Origin: Clostridiales bacterium
GTDB taxonomy: Bacteria > Bacillota > Clostridia > Oscillospirales > CAG-272
Direction of reading: 5' to 3'
Assembly (NCBI GenBank): GCA_021202555.1
Contig: JAJQCT010000001.1
Span: forward strand, 1-60,515
DNA: 60,515 nucleotides
A program made the position numbers and the translations under genes. Numbering within the stretch: the first letter of the stretch is position 1; every line of letters starts with the position of its first letter. The notes beneath the pieces are model-generated. The model saw only the letters and a list, made by a program, of their open reading frames with translations. It was not told the DNA's origin and ran no database searches. Positions 43,662 to 52,855 of the stretch are shown piece after piece.

Positions 43662-44771
43662 ATGAGAAAAAGAAAGGCGCTGTCCGCGATTCTGGCGGCG
43701 GCTCTCATACTGACGTCATGCACGGTGCTTTTTTCATCGTGCGCCGATACGGAGCCTGCTTTGATAGAGTATGACGATGTTAAAATAACGGCTCCGATGT
43801 ATATGTACTATCTCTCGCACTATAAGGCGGTGTTTCTCTCGGTATATTCGGAGGTGTCCGACACCGACGCATTCTGGGACAGCCTGACTGAGGACGGCAT
43901 AACATATGAGGAATACTTCACCGAGGTAATTATCGAAAATCTCAAAAAGACCGTCGTCGCAGCATGGCTTTTCGATTATATGGGACTGACGTTCACCTCG
44001 TCGATGAAGGAGGAGGTCGAGGACGGAATCGATGAGCTTTGCTATTACCTTTGCGGAGGTGACAAGGACGCTTTTGACGAATATCTCTCGGATTACGGAA
44101 TCGACGCCGACACGCTTTACGATATTTATGTCATCGATGCGAAAATATCGTATGCATATCAATATCTTTATGGCGCGAGCGGGATTTTAGACGTATCCGA
44201 CGAGGAAGCCCTCGCATACGCGCAGGAAAATTACGCTCTCATAGGGCATCTTTACGTCAACAACAAATTCAAATACGAAACCGACTCCGACGGCAATTAC
44301 CTTTACGACGAGGAAACGGGCGAATATTACCGTTTTGATCTCTCGGACGATGAGCTTGCCGAAAAGGAGGAAATCATCGCCGCAGTCAAAGAGGGACTTG
44401 ATGAGGGAACGTCGTTTGAGGAGCTTTGGAACCTTTATTCGGAGGACCAGCTCTACGAGGGAGGATATTATATCTACGAGGGCATGGAGAACTTCATCGA
44501 CGAGGTTGTCGAGGCGGCGCTCGAAATGGAAATCGGTGATATAATATGCATTGAGACGGAGTACGGAACGCATTTTCTCAAACGCTATGAAATAACGGGA
44601 ACGCCGTGGGAGGATGATGAAAACGCCGATTTCTTTGAGGATTTCGAGGATAATCTGGCGGATTACGTCTTTACGAATCTGATGAACGATTACAGCGAGG
44701 ATGTTACAGTTTACAAAGAGCTTTTGTCGCAGTACAGTCTGCGGGATGCGTCCCCGGGCTATGATATATGA
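43662..44771 (+). CDS. Parvulin-like foldase lipoprotein (PrsA/SurA type)
   Basis: 369 aa. The signal peptide ends near LILTSC or LFSSC (two lipobox-like sites, Cys about 20 and 26), suggesting an extracytoplasmic lipoprotein. A SurA-N-like helical region (about 40-160) is followed by a degenerate rotamase domain (HLYVNNKFK ... AAVKEGLDEGTSFEELWNLYSED ... YGTHFLKRYEI), the pattern of PpiC folding helpers. The expected GG and other core residues are partly missing, so isomerase activity is uncertain. ATG 43662 is set by GGAGGAGAG. Downstream of mfd, the usual place. Confidence 0.82.
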   Translation: MRKRKALSAILAAALILTSCTVLFSSCADTEPALIEYDDVKITAPMYMYYLSHYKAVFLSVYSEVSDTDAFWDSLTEDGITYEEYFTEVIIENLKKTVVAAWLFDYMGLTFTSSMKEEVEDGIDELCYYLCGGDKDAFDEYLSDYGIDADTLYDIYVIDAKISYAYQYLYGASGILDVSDEEALAYAQENYALIGHLYVNNKFKYETDSDGNYLYDEETGEYYRFDLSDDELAEKEEIIAAVKEGLDEGTSFEELWNLYSEDQLYEGGYYIYEGMENFIDEVVEAALEMEIGDIICIETEYGTHFLKRYEITGTPWEDDENADFFEDFEDNLADYVFTNLMNDYSEDVTVYKELLSQYSLRDASPGYDI

Positions 44772-44795
44772 TACATGAATGCAGGGAATTTTGAA

Positions 44796-46610
44796 ATGAG
44801 CGAAAAACAGAGTAAAATACGCAATTTTTCGATTATCGCGCACATTGACCACGGCAAATCGACGCTTGCCGACAGAATAATCGAAATAACGCACGGCGCG
44901 CCGCAAAGAGAGATGGAGTCGCAGCTTCTCGACGACATGGAGCTTGAACGCGAGCGCGGAATTACGATTAAGGCGCGCGCGGTGAGGCTCGAATACACCG
45001 CCTCCGACGGGCAGACCTATTCGCTTTGCCTGATTGACACGCCGGGTCATGTCGATTTCGGATATGAGGTATCGCGCTCGCTTCTCGCGTCGGAAGGCGC
45101 GCTTCTCGTCGTTGACGGCACGCAGGGAATCGAGGCGCAGACGCTCGCGAACGCATATCTCGCCGCCGACGCGAATCTTGAAATCGTGCCTGTAATAAAC
45201 AAAATCGATTTGCCGTCTGCCGATGTCGAGGGCGTGAGGGCAGAAATCGAGGACGTTATCGGCATTCCCGCGATGGACTGTCCGGCAGTCTCCGCAAAGA
45301 CGGGCGAAAACGTCCGCGACGTTCTTGAAGCCGTAGTGCGCGATGTCCCGCCCCCACAGGGTGACGAGAACGCGCCGCTTCGCGCGCTTATATTCGATTC
45401 CTATTACGACAGCTATCTTGGCGTCGTCGTTTATGTGCGCGTTATGGAAGGTACAATTCGCGCGGGCGAGCGCATTTTGATGATGAACTCGGGCGCGGAA
45501 TTTGATGTCGTCGATGTCGGATACATGACGCCGCTTTCGATGGTGAAATGCGGCTCTCTTTCGGCGGGCGAGGTCGGATATATCACGGCGAGCATCAAAA
45601 ACATAGGCGACACGCGCGTCGGCGACACCGTGACGCACGCAGGAGAGCAGGCAAAGGAGCCGCTTGAGGGCTTCAAAGCCGTACAGCCGATGGTTTTCGC
45701 CGGAATTTATCCCGTTGACGGTGCGAGATACGAGGATTTGCGCGACGCGCTTGAAAAGCTTCGCCTCAACGACGCCTCCTTAAGCTTTGAGCCCGAGACG
45801 TCAACCGCTCTCGGATTCGGCTTTCGCTGCGGATTTCTCGGACTGCTTCATATGGAAATCATCGAGGAACGCCTTGAGCGCGAGTATTCGCTCGACCTCA
45901 TAACGACCGCCCCGAGCGTGATTTACGAGATAAAAAAGAGAAACGGTGAGACTGTCCGCGTCGATAATCCGTCCGATTATCCGCAGCCCGACGAAATCGA
46001 AAAGGCGTATGAGCCTATCGTAAGCGCGAGCATCATCACCCCGTCCGAATATATAGGCGGCATAATGGAGCTTTGCTCTGACAGGCGCGGCACATTTCAC
46101 GACATGAAATATATAGACAGCCGCCGCGTTGAGCTTCACTATACTCTTCCCTTAAACGAGATAATCTACGATTTTTCGGGTGCGCTCATGAGCAGAAGCC
46201 GCGGATATGCGTCGCTGAGCTATGAGCCCGCCGGATATGTTGAAAGCAGACTGTCAAAGCTCGATTTCCTTCTGAACGGCGACCCCGTCGATGCGCTTAC
46301 GTTTATCGTTCACGAGGACAAAGCGTACACGCAGGCGCGAAAAATTGCGGGAAAGCTGAAGGAAAACATCCCGCGTCAGCTCTTCGAGATTCCCATTCAG
46401 GCTGCTGTCGGCTCGCGCATTATCGCGCGCGAAACAGTCAAGGCGCTGCGCAAGGATGTCCTTGCCAAATGCTACGGGGGAGATGTCACGCGGAAAAAGA
46501 AGCTGCTTGAAAAGCAGAAAGAGGGCAAAAAGAGAATGCGCCGATTCGGCACTGTCGAGATTTCGCCCGAGGCGTTCATGGCGGTTCTGCGGCTCGACGA
46601 CGAGGATTGA
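44796..46610 (+). CDS. lepA: Elongation factor 4 (LepA)
   Basis: 604 aa ribosome-bound GTPase that can back-translocate the ribosome. G1 is [14 protein letters not shown] (about 11-24), G2 [12 protein letters not shown]3 [28 protein letters not shown]4 NKIDLPSAD, followed by domains II, III and V, and the LepA-only C-terminal domain with [23 protein letters not shown] (split here from longer run). AGGGA eight bases before ATG 44796 favours this start; an ATG at 44775 lacks a ribosome site. hemW follows after four bases. Confidence 0.96.
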   Translation: MSEKQSKIRNFSIIAHIDHGKSTLADRIIEITHGAPQREMESQLLDDMELERERGITIKARAVRLEYTASDGQTYSLCLIDTPGHVDFGYEVSRSLLASEGALLVVDGTQGIEAQTLANAYLAADANLEIVPVINKIDLPSADVEGVRAEIEDVIGIPAMDCPAVSAKTGENVRDVLEAVVRDVPPPQGDENAPLRALIFDSYYDSYLGVVVYVRVMEGTIRAGERILMMNSGAEFDVVDVGYMTPLSMVKCGSLSAGEVGYITASIKNIGDTRVGDTVTHAGEQAKEPLEGFKAVQPMVFAGIYPVDGARYEDLRDALEKLRLNDASLSFEPETSTALGFGFRCGFLGLLHMEIIEERLEREYSLDLITTAPSVIYEIKKRNGETVRVDNPSDYPQPDEIEKAYEPIVSASIITPSEYIGGIMELCSDRRGTFHDMKYIDSRRVELHYTLPLNEIIYDFSGALMSRSRGYASLSYEPAGYVESRLSKLDFLLNGDPVDALTFIVHEDKAYTQARKIAGKLKENIPRQLFEIPIQAAVGSRIIARETVKALRKDVLAKCYGGDVTRKKKLLEKQKEGKKRMRRFGTVEISPEAFMAVLRLDDED

Positions 46611-46614
46611 CGTA

Positions 46615-47805
46615 ATGGAACTCTTATTCGGCAAAAAGCGCCAAAAAAAGCTCGGAGTTTACATCCACATTCCTTTTTGCGTCAAAAAATGCTGGTACTG
46701 CGACTTTTATTCGGTTACGTCGAAAAATCCCGGGCTTTACGGGCGCTATATCGACGCCTTAATCGCGCATATGAAGCAGTATAAGCTTGCGGCAGGCGAA
46801 TATTCCGTCGATTCCGTTTATATCGGCGGCGGAACGCCCACCGTCGTGCCGCAGGACGATATGCTCCGCCTGATTCGCGCCGTGAAATCCGTCTTTCATG
46901 TCACGGATGACGTTGAATTTACGATGGAGGCGAATCCCGCCACCGTTTCGACCGAGACGCTCACGGAGTATTTCCGCGCGGGTGTGAACAGGCTCTCCCT
47001 CGGACTACAGTCGGCAAGCGACGCGGAGCTGTCGCTTCTCGGACGAATACATACGCGTGCCGATTTTGAGAAAAGCTACGCCGCCGCGCGGGACGCGGGA
47101 TTTCGCAACATAAACGTCGATTTGATGTTCGGAACGCCGAAGCAGACGTTTTACACATGGAAGCATTCGCTTTCCTACGTCGTATCGCTGAAGCCCCGCC
47201 CGACGCATATCTCGCTTTATAATCTCAAGCTTTACGATGACGACCCGAAGGACAGCGGATTCCGCACGATTGAGGATTTGAAATCCACCCTTCCGCCCGA
47301 GGAAACGGAATTTATTATGTATGACTACGCCGTCAGGTATCTTTCGTCAATGGGCTTCGATCAGGTCGAGATAAGCAATTTTGCAAGACGCGGGTATGAG
47401 CCGAGGCATAACCTCAAATACTGGAGATGCGAGGAATATCTCGGATTCGGTCCCGGCGCGCATTCATACTTTGACGGCATTCGGTTTTCGTACAAAAAAA
47501 GCGTAAAAAACTATATCGAATGCAATCTCAATCCCGATTGAACCGATGAGCTGATTGCCGAATTCGAGAATATTACGACGCGCGAGCGGCTCGGCGAATA
47601 CGTTATGCTTCACATGAGGCTTGCGGAGGGAATTGACGCCGAACAGTTTCATTCGACGTTCGGTCGAAGCTTTGAATCCCTCTGCGGGGAGAGGCTTGAC
47701 GAATATCTGAGCGGCGGATTTATGCGCTATGACGGCAGGTCTTACAGCTTCACGACAAAGGGGATGTTTGTGTCAAACTATATTCTTTCGGATATTCTCG
47801 AGTAA
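46615..47805 (+). pseudogene. hemW: HemW-type radical SAM protein, interrupted by an in-frame TGA
   Basis: 396 codons, normal HemW length. HemW is a radical SAM heme-binding protein. The iron-sulfur motif CVKKCWYC (CxxxCxxC) is near residue 21, IGGGTPT near 72-78, LGLQS near 131, NVDLMFG and the C-terminal GFGPGAHSYF. A TGA at codon 309 (47539-47541) breaks it; the same frame continues through TDELIAEFENITTRERLGEY and MLHMRLAEGID to a TAA at 47805. TGA is a normal stop elsewhere in the window, so this is a nonsense change or error, for example from CGA or TGG. lepA-hemW is the usual pair; hrcA, often next, is missing. Confidence 0.82.
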
Positions 47806-47818
47806 ACGGGAGGCTGTT

Positions 47819-48295
47819 ATGAACGATGAAAAAAATATGATGGATACGATTTCATCCTCTCTCTCCCTCGGGGACGGGTGGCGTGTCGAAAATGTTGCCT
47901 TCGACGAAAAAAGCGGGGAATTTCACATATTTGTAGTACCCGCACCGCATGAAAAATTCACCTGTCCCGTCTGCGGAAGAATTTGCCGCTCATACGACCG
48001 CGAGGAATCCGAGCGTGTCTGGCGTCATATCGATATGCTCGAATACCGCTCCTTCGTTCATTGCCGCCGACCGCGCGTAAGCTGCGCCTTCTGCGGCGTG
48101 CGCGTGATTTCCGTGCCGTTTGCGCGAAAGGGAAGCAGATACACGCTCTCCTTTGAGGGCGCGGCAGTTATTCTGACAAAGGCAATGCCGAACGACCGCG
48201 TGAGAAAGCGCCTCGGAATAAGCAATACGTCGCTCTCCTACCTCTGTGGCGCATCAAAGGAAGGCTCTCCCACAGAAAATAGGCATGAAATCTGA
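47819..48295 (+). CDS. ISL3-family transposase N-terminal fragment (zinc ribbon plus HTH)
   Basis: 158 aa. The segment FTCPVCGRICRSYDREE ... RVWRHIDMLEYRSFVHCRRPRVSCAFCGVRV has the four-cysteine zinc ribbon of ISL3 transposases (CPVCG, then CAFCG), followed by a helix-turn-helix-like NDRVRKRLGISNTSLSYLC. A whole ISL3 transposase is about 400 aa or more; the DDE catalytic domain is absent and no remainder follows. GGGAGG before ATG 47819 is intact. It may be a relic or a small DNA-binding protein taken from a transposase. It lies directly after the broken hemW. Confidence 0.7.
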   Translation: MNDEKNMMDTISSSLSLGDGWRVENVAFDEKSGEFHIFVVPAPHEKFTCPVCGRICRSYDREESERVWRHIDMLEYRSFVHCRRPRVSCAFCGVRVISVPFARKGSRYTLSFEGAAVILTKAMPNDRVRKRLGISNTSLSYLCGASKEGSPTENRHEI

Positions 48296-48322
48296 TTTTT
48301 TTGTGAAAACCTGAAAAAATGC

Positions 48323-48351
48323 TTGACAACTCCGATTAACTGTGCTATATT
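48323..48351 (+). promoter_or_regulatory. Sigma-A promoter of the LamG-like surface-protein gene
   Basis: TTGACA at 48323-48328, 17-nt spacer, TATATT at 48346-48351, about 64 bases before the ATG. Confidence 0.8.
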
Positions 48352-48414
48352 TACATTGTTTCAATGCGCGGGCGTGACGCCCGGGCAAATAAAAATGTCT
48401 TGGAGGAAAAGACA

Positions 48415-49503
48415 ATGAAGAAAATTGTTGCAGTTGTAATGGCAATCGCGCTTGTTTCGACGCTTTTTGCTGTTATGACATCGGCGGACGAGGGCGTAAT
48501 ACCGAGTGATTACATCGCGTATTTCTCGTTCGACGACACGGACACCGGACTTTCCGGCGGCGGAGCCGTAGCTACGGCTTACACGTATGACGATGACGGA
48601 AACAAGGTTGAAACAACCGCCGTTATCAACTCGGATGTTGCGTCGCAGGACGACGACGATTTCCCGGGTTCCACAGGCTGCCTTGAGCTTCTCGACGACA
48701 GCAGCGACTACAGCGTTTACTGGCTCGAAGTCACCAAAGAGGACGGCACCTCGCTTCTGACGGATGTTGAAACTCTTACCGTTTCCTTCTGGGTAAACAC
48801 GGACGGCGCTTCCACATGCTGGGCGTTCTTCGCTGTTCCCTCTGATGACGATGGTGAACCTCTCGTTCAGACGTACCTCTCGGAGAAGTATCTGGGCGTT
48901 CTTCTCAACGGTTCTATTTCGGTTGAGCGCTACTATCTTGACAGCGCATCATCCCGTACCACGTCCATTACAAGCGGACTCACCTACGGCGACGACTGGC
49001 AGATGGTTACGATTGTTTACGACGAGACCGGCATGACGCTTTATCAGGACGGCGCGTACTGGGCTGAGGCTGACCTTTCCGACGTAGATGGTATCGACCT
49101 TCCGACGATTCTCGGTGAAGCAAGCCACCTTCTTATAGGCACGGCTACATGGACGTCTGTCGGCACAGAGAACTTCTGGGGCTATCTTGACGAATATTAT
49201 ATCTGGGATTATGCTTTCTCCGAGGATGATGTAGCAGCTCTCTACGCGGCATACTACACCGAGGATGAAACAGAGGATACGACCGAGGCTGATACGACGG
49301 CTGACGACGGAACGGAAACCGAGGACGCTGAATCCACGGCTGCCGACACTGAGGATGCTGCTACGACTGCCGGCGACTCCACCGCTGCTGAAACGGAAGA
49401 GGATACCTCCTCAAGCTCGGGCTGCGGCTCGGCTCTCGGCGCTGCTGCTGTTATCGTAGCTGTAACGGCTGTATTCGGCTGCGCTGTTGTGAAAAAGAAG
49501 TAA
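48415..49503 (+). CDS. Secreted LamG-like (concanavalin-type) protein with C-terminal anchor
   Basis: 362 aa. A signal peptide (MKKIVAVVMAIALVSTLFAV) is followed by a jelly-roll domain of the LamG_3 type (about 30-280): YIAYFSFDDTDTGLSG at its start, VETLTVSFWVNT, WQMVTIVYDETGMTLYQDG and GYLDEYYIWDYAFSEDDVAALY at its end. Next comes an acidic Thr/Glu/Asp-rich linker, then SSSSGCGS, a hydrophobic helix and VVKKK, a membrane anchor. Such domains often bind carbohydrates. GGAGG precedes the ATG. It has its own promoter and terminator and lies before a glycan operon, so a role in glycan binding is a reasonable guess only. Confidence 0.78.
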   Translation: MKKIVAVVMAIALVSTLFAVMTSADEGVIPSDYIAYFSFDDTDTGLSGGGAVATAYTYDDDGNKVETTAVINSDVASQDDDDFPGSTGCLELLDDSSDYSVYWLEVTKEDGTSLLTDVETLTVSFWVNTDGASTCWAFFAVPSDDDGEPLVQTYLSEKYLGVLLNGSISVERYYLDSASSRTTSITSGLTYGDDWQMVTIVYDETGMTLYQDGAYWAEADLSDVDGIDLPTILGEASHLLIGTATWTSVGTENFWGYLDEYYIWDYAFSEDDVAALYAAYYTEDETEDTTEADTTADDGTETEDAESTAADTEDAATTAGDSTAAETEEDTSSSSGCGSALGAAAVIVAVTAVFGCAVVKKK

Positions 49504-49534
49504 TTTTTCAAAGCGGCGTGCTATGCGAAAATAA

Positions 49535-49572
49535 AATTTTCTCCCGCGGGGAAAACCCGCGGGAGAATTTTT
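49535..49572. terminator. Terminator after the LamG-like gene
   Basis: TTCTCCCGCGGG and CCCGCGGGAGAA form a 12-bp GC-rich stem with loop GAAAA, flanked by AAATTT and a T run ending at 49572. It can work in both directions. Confidence 0.92.
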
Positions 49573-49598
49573 GTTTGCCGAAGCCTTTTATTTTATAT

Positions 49599-49627
49599 TT
49601 GCGTTTTTGCACGATATATGATAGAAT
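49599..49627 (+). promoter_or_regulatory. Probable promoter of the glycan operon
   Basis: TTGCGT at 49599-49604, 17-nt spacer, TAGAAT at 49622-49627, 33 bases before the GH29 gene. Weaker than the other promoters here, as for a regulated operon; no clear operator was seen. Confidence 0.5.
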
Positions 49628-49659
49628 ATATACGAAAAAACACTCTTGGAGGATAACTC

Positions 49660-50952
49660 ATGTCCGAACATGAAATGACGGGCGCGGAGCTGAGGTCTAT
49701 GCTCAAAAGCTCCGTTTCGCTCGGAACAATGAATTTTCCCGATGAAAAGTCGCTTCATCTTGATGAGGAGGACACAAAATGGTGGCGCGATGCGAAGCTC
49801 GGGCTTTTCATCCACTGGGGCGTTTACTCGGCGATAGGGCATGGCGAGTGGGCGTATTATAACGAGCAAATCCCGCCCGAGGAATACAGAAGAATTGCCG
49901 CCGAGGAATTCGTCCCCGACCGCAGCCCGGACGAGATAATCGAGGACTGGATGAAAATTGCCGAGGGCGCTGGCATGAAATACGCCGTCATGACGGCGCG
50001 CCATCACGACGGATTTGCGATGTGGGACAGCAAATCGAGTGCCGGCGGCTTCACCTCCGCAAACTATGGCGCGAGAGCCGATTACGTCCGCGCATTCACC
50101 GACGGATGCCGCCGGCACGGGCTTCACACGGGGCTTTACTATTCGCCGATGGACTGGCGCTTTGAGGGGTACTTTGACCCGAAGGGAAAGCCCGAAAGCG
50201 CGCTTGCAATGAAAAAACAGGCATACGGACAGCTTCGCGAGCTTTGCGGGGAGTATGGCAAAATCGAAATTCTCTGGTATGACGGCGGCTGGCTCGCACA
50301 CAGCGGCACTGACGCCGACTCCGCGTGGCTCTGGGAGCCGATAAAAATGAATAAGATGGTGAGAGAGCTTCAGCCGAAAATCATGGTGACCCCCCGCTCC
50401 GGTTACCGCGGCGATTTTCTCACGGACGAGGGAGCGCATCCTGTGACGGGCGACATTATCCCGTATTTGTGGGAAAAGTGTATGTCTGTCGCCGCCTCAT
50501 GGGGCTATCGAGAGGGCGACCCGGTATACTCCGGCGATTATCTCATACGCATGATGGCGAACGCTTCATGTCGGGGCGGAAATCTGCTCCTTAATATTGG
50601 ACCCGATAAAAACGGGCGCGTCCCCGACGAGGTGGTTACCTCTCTTGAAAAGCTCGGCACTTTTATGTCAAAATACGGCGAGGCTTTTTACGGAACGCGC
50701 GGCGGCGTATGGCAGCCGGTTGACGGCGTTTACGGCAGCACAGAGAGCGGAGAGGACGTGTACCTTCACGTTGTTGACAGGGAAAAATTCCGCGGCATGA
50801 CCCTTCCGCTCCCCGACGGACAAATTGTCTCGGCGGAGACGTTTGGCGGCGACCGCGTTTCCTTTGAGATTGACGGCGGCGGCGTCACGTTTGCCCTTCC
50901 CGAAAATCTCCCCGAATGCGCCGACACGATTATAAAAATCAAAATCATATAA
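49660..50952 (+). CDS. Alpha-L-fucosidase, GH29
   Basis: 430 aa glycoside hydrolase removing alpha-linked fucose. GH29 features: KWWRDAKLGLFIHWGVYSAIG (about 40-60), GMKYAVMTARHHDGFAMWDS (near 105-124), DYVRAFTDGCRRHGLHTGLYYSPMDW, and EILWYDGGW (near 206-214), whose Asp is the catalytic nucleophile. A small C-terminal beta domain follows. There is no signal peptide, so it acts in the cytoplasm. TTGGAGGA precedes the ATG. It is the first gene of a four-gene glycan run. Confidence 0.93.
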   Translation: MSEHEMTGAELRSMLKSSVSLGTMNFPDEKSLHLDEEDTKWWRDAKLGLFIHWGVYSAIGHGEWAYYNEQIPPEEYRRIAAEEFVPDRSPDEIIEDWMKIAEGAGMKYAVMTARHHDGFAMWDSKSSAGGFTSANYGARADYVRAFTDGCRRHGLHTGLYYSPMDWRFEGYFDPKGKPESALAMKKQAYGQLRELCGEYGKIEILWYDGGWLAHSGTDADSAWLWEPIKMNKMVRELQPKIMVTPRSGYRGDFLTDEGAHPVTGDIIPYLWEKCMSVAASWGYREGDPVYSGDYLIRMMANASCRGGNLLLNIGPDKNGRVPDEVVTSLEKLGTFMSKYGEAFYGTRGGVWQPVDGVYGSTESGEDVYLHVVDREKFRGMTLPLPDGQIVSAETFGGDRVSFEIDGGGVTFALPENLPECADTIIKIKII

Positions 50953-50974
50953 AATTTTTTTGCGAGGTGACGAC

Positions 50975-52855
50975 ATGAACGACCTTATTTTGATTCCGAA
51001 TCCGAAAAAAATCGAGAAAACCGACGGAATTTTCACGGTCCCGCTTTCATCAATGATTGTGATTCTTAATGACACCGCGCGCGGCGCGTCGGTGTATGCG
51101 GACGAGCTTTCCCGCGAATTTGAAAACGCGGCGGGCTTTTCGCTTCCCGTGACGCGCGGGGAAGCGAAGCCCGGCGACCTCTCACTTTCGATTGACGACG
51201 GAATTTCGCCGTCCGAATATAGTATTGAGATAAGCGAGCGGGGTGTCACGGTAAAGGGCGGGTCGCTCGACTCGCTCGGCTGGGGCGCGGCGACGCTGCG
51301 GCAGATAGTGCGGCAGTGCGGCTCGCGTCTCCCGTATCTGAAAATAAATGATTCTCCCGTATTTGAAAACCGCGGCTTTTATCACGATATAACGCGCGGC
51401 AGGGTCGATACGCTCGATGAACTTTTCCGCCTTGCCGACAAGCTTTCGTTTTACAAGATAAATCAGCTTCAGCTTTATATCGAGCATACGTATCTTTTCC
51501 GCGATATATCGGAGCTTTGGCGCGATGAAACGCCGCTGACGGCAAGCGAAATTCTCGCGCTGGACGATTACTGCGCCGCGCGCGGAATCGAGCTTGTGCC
51601 GTCCCTTTCAAGCTTCGGACATCTTTATAAGCTGCTCTCGACCGTGACTTATTCGGAGCTTTGCGAGCTGCCGGACAGCGACAGACATAACCATCCTTTC
51701 TACTTTGAGGAGCGCATGGCGCATCACACGATAAACGTCTCAAATGAAAGCGCTCTCCCTCTCATAAAAAAGATGATTTCCGAGTATATGTCGCTTTTCA
51801 GGTCTGATAAATTCAATATCTGCGCCGACGAAACCTTTGATCTCGGACAGGGAAGGTCACGTGAGCTTTCCGAGCGAGTCGGAGTTGACAGGCTTTACGT
51901 CGATTACATAAAGGAGCTTTTCGATTTTCTTATAAAGCGCGGCAAAACCCCGATGTTCTGGGGCGACATAATCACGCGCTGCCCCGAGCTTATATCTGAG
52001 CTGCCGAAGGAAGTAATTTGCCTCAACTGGGGATACAGCCCCGTGCAGAACGAATACGACGCTCAGGTACTTTCCGACGCGGGAGCGACGCAGTACGTCT
52101 GCCCGGGCGTTGCCGGATGGAATATGTGGATAAACTCAATGAACACCGCTTATCTCAATATCAGCCGCATGACGAGCCACGGCAAAAAATACGGAGCGGT
52201 CGGACTTCTCAACACTGACTGGGGCGACTGCGGACACGTAAATCAGCCCATTTTCTCCGTACCCGGGCTTATATACGGCGCTGTCGGCGCGTGGAGCGGC
52301 GAGCTTCCCGAATACGACGAGCTTAACCGCGAAATTTCAATACTCGAATTCGGCGACCCGTCGGGAAAAATCGTGTCATATCTCGGCGAGGCGTCGGGAC
52401 TTTGCGCGTTCGGATGGGGATATGTCGTCCACATAAAGGGCGAGGTTGAGCGCGGCGATGATATAAAGAGCTGGTTTGACGATTTCGACCCCGAACGTGC
52501 GCGCGTATACAGCGAAAAGCTCATACCGATTGAAAATGAAATCCGCGTGCTCTCAGCCGGCATTCGCGGCAGCCGCGATATTGTCGGGCGCGCCGTGCTT
52601 TCAATTGAGATAATCCGTGCGTGGAACGAGACGGGCGCTTACATGAAGAATATGCTTTATCCCGATACGGCGGGCGAATTTGACAAGTGCGCAGGAGCCA
52701 GAATTGCCGCGCGTCTTGAAGGCTTGCTTTATCGCTACGGTGAGCTTTGGCGGCGCGACGGCAAGGAGGGCGATCTTCGCTATATCACGGAGATTTTCGC
52801 GTGGTACGCAGACATAATGAGGCGATATGCTATGAAGAGGGAGCTTGATTTATGA
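50975..52855 (+). CDS. Beta-N-acetylhexosaminidase-like enzyme, GH20
   Basis: 626 aa. An N-terminal zincin-like GH20b domain (about 1-120) precedes the barrel, which starts FENRGFYHDITRGRVDTLDE. The catalytic Asp-Glu pair is in FNICADETFDLGQG (near 286-299), and the later VICLNWGYSP and WNMWINSMNTAYLN segments match the GH20 substrate pocket. It should release terminal GlcNAc or GalNAc by a substrate-assisted mechanism. There is no signal peptide. GAGGTGA four bases before sets ATG 50975, and it overlaps the next gene by four bases. Confidence 0.87.
   Translation: MNDLILIPNPKKIEKTDGIFTVPLSSMIVILNDTARGASVYADELSREFENAAGFSLPVTRGEAKPGDLSLSIDDGISPSEYSIEISERGVTVKGGSLDSLGWGAATLRQIVRQCGSRLPYLKINDSPVFENRGFYHDITRGRVDTLDELFRLADKLSFYKINQLQLYIEHTYLFRDISELWRDETPLTASEILALDDYCAARGIELVPSLSSFGHLYKLLSTVTYSELCELPDSDRHNHPFYFEERMAHHTINVSNESALPLIKKMISEYMSLFRSDKFNICADETFDLGQGRSRELSERVGVDRLYVDYIKELFDFLIKRGKTPMFWGDIITRCPELISELPKEVICLNWGYSPVQNEYDAQVLSDAGATQYVCPGVAGWNMWINSMNTAYLNISRMTSHGKKYGAVGLLNTDWGDCGHVNQPIFSVPGLIYGAVGAWSGELPEYDELNREISILEFGDPSGKIVSYLGEASGLCAFGWGYVVHIKGEVERGDDIKSWFDDFDPERARVYSEKLIPIENEIRVLSAGIRGSRDIVGRAVLSIEIIRAWNETGAYMKNMLYPDTAGEFDKCAGARIAARLEGLLYRYGELWRRDGKEGDLRYITEIFAWYADIMRRYAMKRELDL

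Noticed and set aside
44187-45638. 483-codon open frame on the minus strand
   Set aside because: Shadow of the foldase and lepA genes, caused by their codon bias.
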